64,000 nucleotides of DNA from Heracleum sosnowskyi (taxonomy: Eukaryota > Streptophyta > Magnoliopsida > Apiales > Apiaceae), in assembly GCA_030848705.1 (NCBI GenBank), contig CM061245.1, positions 65,064,006-65,128,005 of the forward strand. The letters run 5' to 3'. The position numbers and the translations under genes were made by a program. The notes beneath the pieces were generated by a model that ran no database searches, was not told where the DNA came from, and saw only the letters and a list, made by a program, of their open reading frames with translations. Shown here piece after piece: positions 48,009-58,100 of this stretch; the first letter of the stretch is position 1, and the number at the start of each line of letters is the position of its first letter.

Positions 48009-48648
48009 TTAACAATCTTCTTCTTCCCATTCCTGTTCTTTTTAGCATTACTAACTAAGTCACCTACTTCTGTTTTAGGTAAATCAGGTTTAGGTAATTC
48101 AGTTTTTACTGATTTCCTAGGTAACTTAGTCTTTATCTCTTTAACCTTCAACAAATCCTCCTCAAGCAATTCTTGTCTTATGAAAAGGTCATCCTCGTGA
48201 AAGAGTGGTGGAAAAGGCTTAACAAAAACTGGACAATCAACATTCTTAAGAACATGTGGAGTATTCTTTTTGACAACTTAAGGTGTCACAGGGAATTCGA
48301 CTATCTTCTTACCAGCTTTCTTGTCATAGTCAAATCTTATAGCAGTTTTATTCCCTATGACCTGAGTATCAATGATCTCCTTAGCAATTAGGGCGGAATT
48401 CTTAAAAGCATTCAGCTTAAAATCTAAATCTGAAATCTGCTTCCTGAGGATAGTCTCTATCTCATCATTACACTTGACCTTGTTCTCTAAGTACGCGTTC
48501 TTTTGCTTAAGATCTTCTAATGTGACAGCTACAAGCTCTAGTTCTTCATTTTTAGATTCTAGATTTTTAATCTTAAGAACTAGTTTAGCATTTTCCATTT
48601 CAGATGCTAGCATGCTTGTGTGTACATTAAACAATTCTACACTTAGAT
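48009..48648 (-). pseudogene. gag: S3 gag remnant (coiled-coil part)
   Basis: Minus-strand remnant with MFNVHTSM...LKQKNAYLENKVKCNDEIETILRKQISDLDFKLNAF, a coiled-coil region, and a K-rich segment ending KNRNGKKKIVN. It is homologous to S5 gag (31050-31400 and 33770). Frame changes and stops occur around 48170-48290. It is cut upstream at 48653/48654 by S6 and downstream by the deletion that fused it to RNase H. Confidence 0.82.
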
Positions 48649-48653
48649 CTTGT

Positions 48654-49214
48654 TGTTGCCCAGTAATAATCTATTGTAGAAGGGGGGTTGAATACAATAG
48701 TATAAGATAATCGACTTCTTAATGTATATATCACAAATATGAAAGAAAGATAACAGCTTTATTAAATCTGATATAAAACTGTTACAAACTCTCTCAAGAA
48801 ATTATGATGTTCTTGAGAGCTGCTAGCTTACAAAAACTCTCTCAAGAAATTCTATGTTCTTAAGAGCTTCTATCTTGATTCGCTTCTCTACATAAATCGA
48901 AACCAAGACTGTGTTTATATACTACACAGCTTCTCTATCAATGATAAGTCCTAATCAATTACAAAGATTGAAACCTATCTATAATTGATAGCTACATACT
49001 ACAAACCAGGAACCGACAGAATAAACTTCCATGTTTAACTAGACTCCAAATATAACTCGAAGTAGGAATCCTGATCAGCTTCCAGTCCTGATGATCAATC
49101 CTGATCCCAGTCCTGATATGCATTCTGATCCTGACGACCATGTAATCCTGATGACGTCAGCAATCCTGATCAGTTGAGTCTAGCTCCTGACGATCATTGA
49201 ATTCTGATCTAACA
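48654..49214 (-). repeat. 3' LTR of S6
   Basis: On the + strand TGTTGCCCAGTAATAATC ... CTGATCTAACA. A minus-strand TATA box (TATATAAACACAG) lies at about 48911-48923. About ten CCTGAT/CCTGAC words occur in 49069-49208. Matches solo LTR 31779-32323. Confidence 0.93.
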
Positions 49215-49232
49215 ATCTCCCCCAATCTCATA
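49215..49232 (-). promoter_or_regulatory. S6 3' polypurine tract
   Basis: Minus strand GAGATTGGGGGAGAT adjoining the LTR. Confidence 0.9.
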
Positions 49233-49323
49233 CTTTGTGAAATAAAGTATAGATTCCTAAGATTCAATGATGTCAAAAACATATATACAAAATGTACAGA
49301 ATCTGCAGCAACAACTTATCTGT

Positions 49324-52300
49324 TTAAATTCTTTGATAGAACAAATTCATCTTCAAGAAGTTGGATAACAAATTTTCTTCTTTTTCTTCAAGAATTTGAA
49401 TCAATCTTTCCTTAAGATTTCTGAGTTCTTCATCTTCCTCATTAATCTGGTAGATAGCTGCTCTGAGATTCAATATGGAGTTTCTCTGAAGACTATGCTC
49501 TTCAAGCAAAAGATAAGCAATTTCCTTCCCATCAGGATTGAGAGTAAGATGATTCATGCCAAAAGTTACTTCTTTAACAGTAGTACCCCTTTGCATTTCC
49601 ACATCCTGACCTCTTTGATTTAAGTACATGGGAGTATAATTACCATTGAAATTACTGTTTCCATCCAGTCTTCTTCTTATTGTTGACAAAATCATGTCAC
49701 TCCATTCTTTGCATATTTGATTCTTCGATCTCAAAAGATAATGAACATATTTCAGTTCCTGTGTAGTTTTCATCAGCAGATCTTGAATAGATAAAATCTT
49801 CACACTACCATCTTTCATGAAGTACAGAAGCTTTTCTTTCTTGTCAAAACCATCATGACAATCTATAACTATATCAACAGTTAGTAAATTGTTCAGGTTT
49901 TCAGAAGTTAAAGTACCTCCAATTTCAGTTAAGGAGTAAGGATCAACATATGACATATTCAGATATTCAACATCCCTGTGTCCAATACCTCCTCTTGAAT
50001 TACTTGTCAATTGCTTCAGATTTGAAAACATCTTTAACCAGAGTGCTTTTGATCTAACCATCCCAGATAAATCAACAACACTTGAAGCGCTTGTAATAAT
50101 TCCTCCAGACTGAAAATTGATAAGTGTATCACAACTTAATGTGCTAATATGTTTCCACTTCTTATCCTTTTCAAAGGCATAGCTTCTTTCCAGTGAAAAT
50201 TCTTGTCTGCTTGGGTTCCTCCACACTCTTCTGTTTGAGAGTTTAAGCCTTTGTACATAGAGATTGAAATCTCTATTTGTTGATCTTGTAATTTCTCTTC
50301 TTCTGGCTTCTTCTTCTTCTTCATCTACTTCCTTGTTGTGAGAATCAACAACAGTAGATAAAATTATCAAGTCAATCTCTTGCAGAATTTCAGAATCATC
50401 AGGATCTTGAATATTATCAGGAACAACATCAGGATTAGATTCTTCAATTTGATTTGTATTGCAGAGAGTTGATTTTCTTGATTTTCTTCTCAATTCAGGT
50501 TCTTCTTCAATATTTCCATCATCACCAAAAGTAGATCTGTCAGGAACTACTAGAGTTTGAATAGGTTCAGGAATTTCTTCAATTCTTAACCCTCGAGACC
50601 TTGTCTGTCTAGGTATTGTTTGAGTTGAAGAACCTCTTCTACTTCTTCTAGCTCCTCTCCTACCTCTGCCTCCTCTACCTCTAGCAGGAGCAGGGTTATT
50701 AAAGCTTTCCATCATTTCTCTCTGTTGTATTAAGAATTCTTCATGTGAGAGATCAGGATATTCTTCACTTGCTGTAGAGAGTGCTTTTCTTGCATATAAT
50801 TGTTGAACTCTTTTATCAGTGTGATATAGAGTAACAATTCTGCCATCTTTTGTAGAAAACTTCTGGAATAAATTTGATGCATCTTCAGGATTATCAATAA
50901 TCACATCTTCATCACCTTCAGGAATTGTAGCAAGAATATGTCCATGACCAGGTGTCAGGATTTGTTCTTCCGTCAGGATCTGAGATTGCACCAACGTTCT
51001 TACTGTCTTAACTCCAGAATCAGAAACATGAGTTGACTGCGTTGTTTGACTTTGTGAAGTTTGAATTGTAGACTTCATAACAGCAGCATCAGAGGTTTCT
51101 CCTTGTATCACTTTGTCACTACCATCATCTCCAGTATCATCATCATTATTCCTTAATACTAGATCAGGTGTGCATTTTGTCTGACTAACCTTCTCCCCCT
51201 TTTTGACATCAGGATTTGACAATAAATTCAAAATTAAGGAAAGAGAGGCTTGAATGTCAGTTACCTTGGTATCCAGAGAATCAATCCGTCTGTTGATAGA
51301 GGTTTGTTCAGAAATAACAGATTTCACTTGGGATTCTACTACCCTTAGCTGAAAAGCAGTAGGCACCTTTGTAAAATTTTGAGAAATATCATTCCTCACC
51401 AACTCAATTGAGTTCTTGATAGAATCAATCTCACTTTTAAGACTTTTGGATAACAAAGTTGTAGCCTTCAGATGATTCTTCAAGTCTTGATTCTCTATAG
51501 ATTTCACTGCATCATAGGCATGTTCCAAAGCAGAAGAATAACTTACAGATTCAGCAGATCTGTGCCATGAGTTGTTCCATTCATTCTGTCTAAGTGCCTC
51601 AGCAGGATTAAAGGAAGGAATAGAAAAATCTTGTCTCTGATCTTTCCCAGTGGAAGCTTTGCCAGCCATATATGTACTTGATGAACCAAAATTAGTTCCA
51701 AGACTAATTTTGAGTGCTGTAGCAAGCTGTTCCTTCTCTTTTTGATTCTCATCATCATCACTATCATCAGAGTCATCATCATCAGTACTATGAGTATCAT
51801 CAGGATCAGGAATAGCTATACCTTTCATTTTAACCTGTGAATCTATGATAGGATGATCCATTGGTCTTGAACGAAGTGACTGTATCAGGATAGGTTCAAC
51901 ATCAGGAGCACCACTAGCGTCAGGATGAACACCGTCAGGATTTGATAAGCTTGCATCAGTATTTGCTACCAATGGTTCTTGTGGAGCTTGAGGTTCAGAA
52001 GCTTCTTCAACACTTTGAGTCAAAGGTTCTTGTGTGCTTCCCTCATTGACACTGTCCTCGACCAATCTTTGAACTTCATCTGCACCAGAAATCCCTTGAG
52101 CATTGTCAGGAAATTTCTCAGAAACTGTAGCTTGGCCTGCATCTTCACTTTGAGAAGATGGTTCTTGTGTAGCTGGAATGTCGATGTCTTCATTCTCCCT
52201 TTGAGAAAATGGTTCTTGTGGGACCATTCCACTAGCTAAGCCTTCACTCAAACTTTGATTGAGTGGTTCTTGTGTGGCTGGATCATCAGAAAGAGTTGCT

Positions 52301-53080
52301 GAACCACTTTGAGGTTCAGGTTCTTGTGGGCTTGATCCTTTCAGTTTCTTCTGTCTCTGATAGACTAACTCTTCTGCCTTCCTTAGCTTTTCCATTGGAT
52401 GTTTTATCCCAAGATTGGAAGCAGCAGCACTATACTTCTCCCATGAAATATCAACATGTTTTTTTTGTCGGAGAGTCCTGTGCTGGAGAGTCTGAAATAT
52501 TAACCACTTGACTTGGTGCAGCATCAGGAATACTAACATCAGGATTTGCTTGAGCAGTTGAAACTGATTGCTCATTCAGAATAGAAGTGTCCTGTACATC
52601 AGTATCCTGCTTCTTTTCTAAAGGAATATGATACCTGCTTTTTGATAACTTCCTTTTCTTCTGTGGTGTAAACAATGGAACCACAGCTGCAGTAGCAGTA
52701 TCAGCAACTTCCTTATTCACATTCATCACAGAGGATATAGATAAATCATCCTCTGAGTCAGTCTCATCCCTGAGCACTAACTTTCTTTTAACAGAAACAG
52801 CCTCACCTCTCTTTGCAGCTTTCTTCACCAGGACCCCTTGTACACCCCCTTGTAACTTCTTTTTAGTGATAGGTGTAGAGGAAAAATCCTTTGAACCTGA
52901 TTGCCTTCCTGACACATCAGTTCTAGCTGACTTCTTTGCTTTTACAACTAAAGTCTTTTGAGAGACATTAGAGGTGGCAGTTGACTGTTTAGACTGTTTA
53001 GGATGAATGCTTGGGTTAGGAACAAGGTGTGATTGGCCTTGCCCCATAGCATTAGAAATTAAACCATAACGAGTAGGCAT
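49324..53080 (-). pseudogene. S6 ORF3, N-truncated and frameshifted
   Basis: The minus-strand frame starts at ATG 53080 (MPTRYGLISNAMGQG) and is basic and serine-rich, with NLS-like KKRKLSK. It shifts frame at a run of eight A (52459-52466) in PTKK; the downstream frame, HVDISWEKYSAAA, is then open to 49324. Five or six QEP[LFS]xQS repeats follow, then an acidic stretch, a coiled coil, and VKKGEKV encoded by a polypurine tract (51191-51210). An RGRGGRGRRGARRSRRG basic patch follows. The C-terminal module (LLYFMKDG, YVHYLLRSKNQ, SILNLRAAIYQ, LLSNFLKMN) aligns with S7 ORF3. The WSFFF-type N-terminal module is absent. Without the one-base shift it would encode about 1250 residues. Confidence 0.85.
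50637..50697 (-). other. RG-rich basic patch in S6 ORF3
   Basis: Encodes RGRGGRGRRGARRSRRG, an arginine/glycine box of the kind that often binds RNA. S7 ORF3 has no equivalent box that I can see. Confidence 0.7.
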
Positions 53081-53789
53081 TTTCCTATGTAAGAAAAACC
53101 TAACCTCATCAGGAATAAAAGCATTTCCTATGAAACAATTTGCCTTATCAGGATTGAGAAAAAAATATTTAAAATGAAGTAAAATAAAATTTTATTTAAG
53201 AAAACAAAATTTATTTTTATAATCCTGATAAGTGCTGTTTTTATTTTAATATGATTACAAAAACAATTAGCATAATACCCATGTAACCATTCTTACCAAT
53301 TACCGAGAAGAAGTTCATGCTAATTTGCAGGGCACGTGTTCCTGAGAAGAAAAGTAGACTAGGAAAAGAATATGTAATTTCCATTTTCATTTGTAATGAA
53401 TCTTCAAGAATTAATGAAATTTGTCTATTTTCTCAACTGTTTTTCTTTCTGTACTGACCTGCAAAATTTGTTAGTAACACTGATATTGACATATAAAATG
53501 ACGAATAGTAAACTCTAATAGAAATATAATTGAAATTGAGATTTAAGACTGAAAACTTAATCAAAGACTAAGTAAAAATCTTATTTTCCAGAGTTTACCA
53601 GAAGTGTTAATGACAAAATAGCATAGAACCTCTGGTTTTCATACCAGCTTCAAAATCTGAGCATCAGGATTTGACCAGTTGACTTCTGGTCAGGATTGCA
53701 TCCTATCAGGATTTGATCAAAGAAAACATACCTTTATGAATAACCATCAGGATTTGACAGTTATCAGGATTTCCTCTATGTAGCTTTCC
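53081..53789 (-). other. S6 spacer with TCAGGATTT motifs
   Basis: Non-coding, about 700 bp between RNase H and ORF3. Six or more TCAGGATT words occur (53110-53150 and 53660-53770). The N-terminal ORF3 module expected here from the other families is missing, probably deleted. Confidence 0.75.
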
Positions 53790-54467
53790 TCAGAAATTCT
53801 CAAAGTTCATCATTCCAAGTTCATTCACCAATTTATTGAAAGTAGCTTCAGGTAGTGGCTTGGTGAATATATCAGCTAGTTGTTGATCAGTAGGAACAAA
53901 GTGAAGTTCAATTGTTCCTTCCAGAACTTGTTCTCTTATGAAGTGATATCGAATACTGATGTGTTTAGTAAGAGAATGTTGAACTGGATTTCCTGTCATT
54001 GCAATAGCACTTTGGTTATCACAATAAATGGGGATTTTTGAGTATGACAGGCCATAATCTAACAACTGATTTCTCATCCACATTATCTGAGCACAACAAC
54101 TTCCTGCAGCAATGTACTCAGCTTCTGCAGTTGAAGTGGAAATGGATTTTTGTTTTTTACTGAACCATGAAACTAGTCTTCCACCCAAAAACTGACAGCT
54201 TCCTGAAGTACTTTTCCTGTCTATTTTGCATCCTGCAAAATCAGCATCTGAATAGCCACACAACCCAAAATCTGATTCCCTTGCATACCAAAGGCCAAGT
54301 GAAGAAGTGCCTTTGAGATATCTGAAAATTCTTTTGACTGCAATCAGATGGGGTTCTCTAGGGTTTGCTTGAAATCTTGCACACAGACAGGTTGCAAACA
54401 TGATATCTGGTCTACTTGCAGTGAGATACAATAAAGAGCCAATCATTCCTCTGTAGTGAGTTACATC
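53790..54467 (-). CDS. pol: S6 RNase H (C-terminal part of pol, cut by S7)
   Basis: Intact minus-strand frame from the S7 insertion point to the stop at 53790: DVTHYRGMIGSLLYLTASRPDIM, then SDADFAGC, STAEAEY, DNQSAIAM, and the end EATFNKLVNELGMMNFENF. RNase H degrades the RNA strand after reverse transcription. The preceding RT would lie beyond S7. The open frame extends about ten codons into the S7 LTR, which is an artefact of the insertion. Confidence 0.92.
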   Translation of the reverse strand, partial: DVTHYRGMIGSLLYLTASRPDIMFATCLCARFQANPREPHLIAVKRIFRYLKGTSSLGLWYARESDFGLCGYSDADFAGCKIDRKSTSGSCQFLGGRLVSWFSKKQKSISTSTAEAEYIAAGSCCAQIMWMRNQLLDYGLSYSKIPIYCDNQSAIAMTGNPVQHSLTKHISIRYHFIREQVLEGTIELHFVPTDQQLADIFTKPLPEATFNKLVNELGMMNFENF

Positions 54468-55010
54468 TGTTAGGCCGAATACACAATATAGAATCAAGTA
54501 TATATGAGAATAACAATTAAGAACACAGGTTTGTAAATCAACAAACTGAATTATATTAAATAATTCTCTCTTAGTGATGTTAATGAATCACAAAGAGCTT
54601 CTAGGTTACAAGAATAATAATTCAATAATCGCATCCCTTCTAGGGATAACCTATCTGTGTTTATATAGTACACAGTTACACAATCCTTATCTAATTGATA
54701 TTCCTACAAATTAGCTATACAAGTTATATCAATTAAGGATTGCTTCTTATCTTCTATTCCGTCTCCTTAGCTGTATCAATATATTCTGCTTCTTTCCATC
54801 TTCAGAATATATTGCTTCTAGAATCTTCAATTCAGCACCGACAGCTAATTTAACTATCACCCTGTCAGACTTTAAATAAACTCTGACCGGCTTCCTTTAA
54901 ACTCTTCACCCTGTCAGACTTTAAATAAACTCTGACCGGCTTCCGATAAACTCTGGTCAGTACCTGTTGCTTAAACACTGATAAACAAACGTCAGCAATT
55001 ATATCTAACA
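54468..55010 (-). repeat. 3' LTR of S7
   Basis: On the + strand it starts TGTTAGGCCGAATACAC and ends TTATATCTAACA, the reverse complement of the S2 LTR ends. Its extra length over S2 (543 against 494 bp) fits a tandem duplication: two 39-bp copies starting TCACCCTGTCAGAC at 54857 and 54906. Minus-strand TATA box lies in 54654-54674. Confidence 0.94.
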
Positions 55011-55025
55011 ATCTCCCCCAACTTG
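55011..55025 (-). promoter_or_regulatory. S7 3' polypurine tract
   Basis: Minus strand CAAGTTGGGGGAGAT, identical in core to the S2 tract. Confidence 0.92.
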
Positions 55026-55174
55026 TTCATAATAAAATGTACAAGTTAAACATATAATTGATGATGTCAAAAACATGTAACAAATGCAGTGTTTAACATA
55101 TAACAGAGTTTAATTTAAACAGAGTTTAAATTTGACTTAGAATAGAAAATATATTAAAAACTTACAATCAGACT

Positions 55175-58100
55175 TTACTTGATTTCTTGAATATCAGGCA
55201 CTGTCCTGATATAGTCTGATAGCAATTTCTTTTCAGCTCTTTCTAGCTCTTCCACCATGATCTTCTTCACTTCTTTCAACTCTGGATCAAATTCTCCAGT
55301 CTGATAAATTGCAGCTCTCAGAGAATAGATGGAATTCTTCCTCATCTCATTCCCTAGCTTAATATAATAAGCTTTATCAGATTCTAAATTGAATTCAAGA
55401 ACTTTTGTACCCAGTGCTGTTCTGAACTTAGCACTGTTTCTTTTCATCTCAACAATCTTCCCATGTGCATTTCTGTATTTGGGAATGTATGCACTTGATA
55501 CTCCTCCTCCAAGCATCATCTTCGATCTTAGCATCTTTTCTCTGATAACCGAAGCAGCATTGTGAGTATTTCTATTTTTGACTTTTAACAAGTACAGAAC
55601 ATACTCCAATTCTTGATAAGATTTGAGATTTATATCAGACTCTGCAACCTTATAAACTCTTCCATCATTCATAAAGTACAACAAAAATTCCTTCTTCAAC
55701 ACCTTATAAAAGATCATTTGAACAGAGTCTAGCATATCAAGATTTTCTTGAGTAATAATACCAGATTCTGCCAGTGAAATGTTGTCTTGAGATCTGTTAT
55801 TTGTTCTTCTCTCTCTATGTGAACCCAGTCCAGATTTATCATAGGCTTCTTTTCCCAATACTGTTCTGGTTTCAGAGAAATTCACAGCTTCAAGCTTTAA
55901 ATCTTCAAGAATTTTTGGTTTGCAGAATCCTGGAAGTTGTGTAGATTTCTGTACAACTTGAGCAACGTCAGAGGTTGTCATAACTTTAGTAGTATCATCA
56001 ACTTGAGCAGCGTCAGAGGTTGATTTTGCTAATCTTGTTTCAACTTGAGCAATGTCAGAGGTTGAATAAATCTTCTTTTTCAGGTTAGGCTCTTCAATCA
56101 TTATGCCTTTACCCTTATCAGAATTTCCAATCACAGGTCTCCTTGTATATTGTATACTCTGTTGTGTATTCTCTTTGATAGAAATACCAACTTCTTTCTT
56201 TCTAGGAGCCTTGATTTCCTGTTTCTTGTAGATTCCAGCTTCAAGATTTTTCTTGTGTTCCTCAGCAAGCATTTGCTCTTCAGCCTGGATATCTTCAATA
56301 GTAACATGCTTTCCATGCTCTTTTATGAATATTTTAGCAGCAATCTCTTCATCAGTAGATGGATTAGTTGAAACAACTAAACTCTTGAGTTTCGAAGTAG
56401 ATTGGCCACCAGAGTTTATCTTGTCAGAGTTTACTTGTCTATCAGAGTTTACTCTTGTCCTGCTTTGCCTTTGAGCAAAAATCTTTCTTTTATTTTCTTT
56501 GCTTCCCCCATCAGTAGAATCATCCCTCCGTCTCAGAGCTTGAGTGTCTTTGCATTTGTCTTTAGATACACTCTCCCCCTTTTTGACATCATCAGAAAGA
56601 AGTACTGATGTCAGCAATTCAATGGCAGTAGAAATGGAATTCAGTTGAGTAGACATTGCATTCTGATTTTCCTCAACTTTCCCAAGCCTCTTCTTGATAT
56701 CCTCAGAATCCTTGGCTTGCTGCTTGAGCATAGCATAATAAAAAGTTCTGTCAGACTTGAAAGTAAGATCCTTCATACTGGCTTCATTCCTTAGATTTGT
56801 AAGCATTTGTTGATTCTCATCAAATCTATTATTAAGAGATTTGACTTGAACAACAGTTGCCTGTAAGCTTGTAAGTACATCAGTATTTGAGATCTTCTTG
56901 ACAGAATCAGATAGAAAATCTGCAGCCCTTTGTGCTGGGAAGACACAATCTGCATCAGCCCATTTGTTGTAGTACATATTCTGAAAATGCTCATTTGTCT
57001 GTCTATTGGCTTCCCTTGCTTCATCACTATTGACATCATCAGCCAATAAAACTTGAATACTAGGGTGTGAATGAGAACCCTCAGCATCATTTCCAGCTTC
57101 TTCATTATTGTCTGCTTCATTTTCAGTAAGAATATTTTCAGCAGTAAACTGTGCAGCTTCATCAATTTTCTCCTCTACTACAGCTTCAGGAATATCAGAG
57201 TTAACCTGAGCAAAAACCTCTGCTTCCCTTTGAACAATCTCAACAACAGATTGTTGCAAAGCTTCAAGAATCAAATTCTCAGAGTTTAGCTCATCAGCAG
57301 TGACTTTTATCATCTGATTAACCTCCTCACCCTTGTCAAGATCACAAGAAATAATTTCAGTGTGAGTGGCCAGAGAATCGTCTATCTGATCAGTTACTTG
57401 ATCAGCTTCCACACCCTCTGTATAATGATCAGAATGTATAGAGGTGTGTGCTTCAATATCAAAAACGCTGCTATCAGAATGAGTAGCAGCTTCCTCAACT
57501 ACATCATTAGCCATTGATGTAGGAGCTTCTAAATCCAAATCCATCAGATTAGCATCAGTATTTATCCTGTCTAGATTGACAGCTTCAGTATTTGCAGCAT
57601 CCTCCTGAACAAACACTTTAGGAGCTTCAGTGTTTACAAACACTCTGTCCTCATTAGCATTTAGAATTTCCTCCTCAACAACAATTGCAGGAGTATCTTG
57701 AGGAACAGTTTCAGTCACAATCTCCTCATTCTCTGATGCAGGAGCTGCAGTTTCCTCAGAAACTCTGTCCATATTGACATTTATAGCACCAAAAAGATGT
57801 GCAGCCACTAGTCTTCTTTTTCTCTGATGAAGAGTTTCTTCATCAGTTTCAGTCTCTGAGGCTTCAACAACAGACTTTGCCCTATTGGCTCTTCTTTTCT
57901 TTAGCCTTGTCTTCTGAGGCATCTCTTCAAGTCTTGATACCCCAGCTTCAGTAGATGGTTTCCTTGCAGGTTTAGTACCAATATGTTTGGTCCTACCTCC
58001 CCTTACAAGTTTAACAGAAATTGATGGAGGTAACTCTGTGTTTAAAGGTTCTGGTTGAGATTCAGCTTGTGTTTGTGGATTTACTTGAGCATCCACAAAC

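Larger units (their letters stand above)
35920..48653 (-). mobile_element. S3: deletion derivative of the S1/S5 family, minus strand
   Basis: Read on the minus strand from the right: gag remnant (48648-48009), a direct join to the end of RNase H (48008-47848), a TATCGA-rich spacer, ORF3 (46381-37255, split by S4), polypurine tract (37032-37019) and 3' LTR (37018-35920). The rest of gag and the 5' LTR lie beyond S6/S7 outside the window. Most of pol has been lost in one deletion, so the copy depends on other elements, yet ORF3 is nearly intact. Confidence 0.85.
48654..54467 (-). mobile_element. S6: Sirevirus-like element of a third family, minus strand (3' part)
   Basis: Minus-strand order: RNase H (54467-53790), spacer, ORF3 (53080-49324), polypurine tract and 3' LTR (49214-48654). 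It sits in S3 gag; the five bases outside its LTR, CTTGT (48649-48653), should recur beyond the window. Its 5' part continues past S7, outside the window. Distinguished by dense TCAGGATTT motifs. Confidence 0.88.

Noticed and set aside
50136..50324. Secondary frames inside ORF3, pol and gag on either strand (for example 56791-57165, 62908-63357)
   Set aside because: Shadows of longer verified coding frames in regions of biased codon use.
54468..54497. Extra N-terminal residues ILYCVFGLT on the S6 RNase H frame
   Set aside because: Encoded by the inserted S7 LTR, not by S6.
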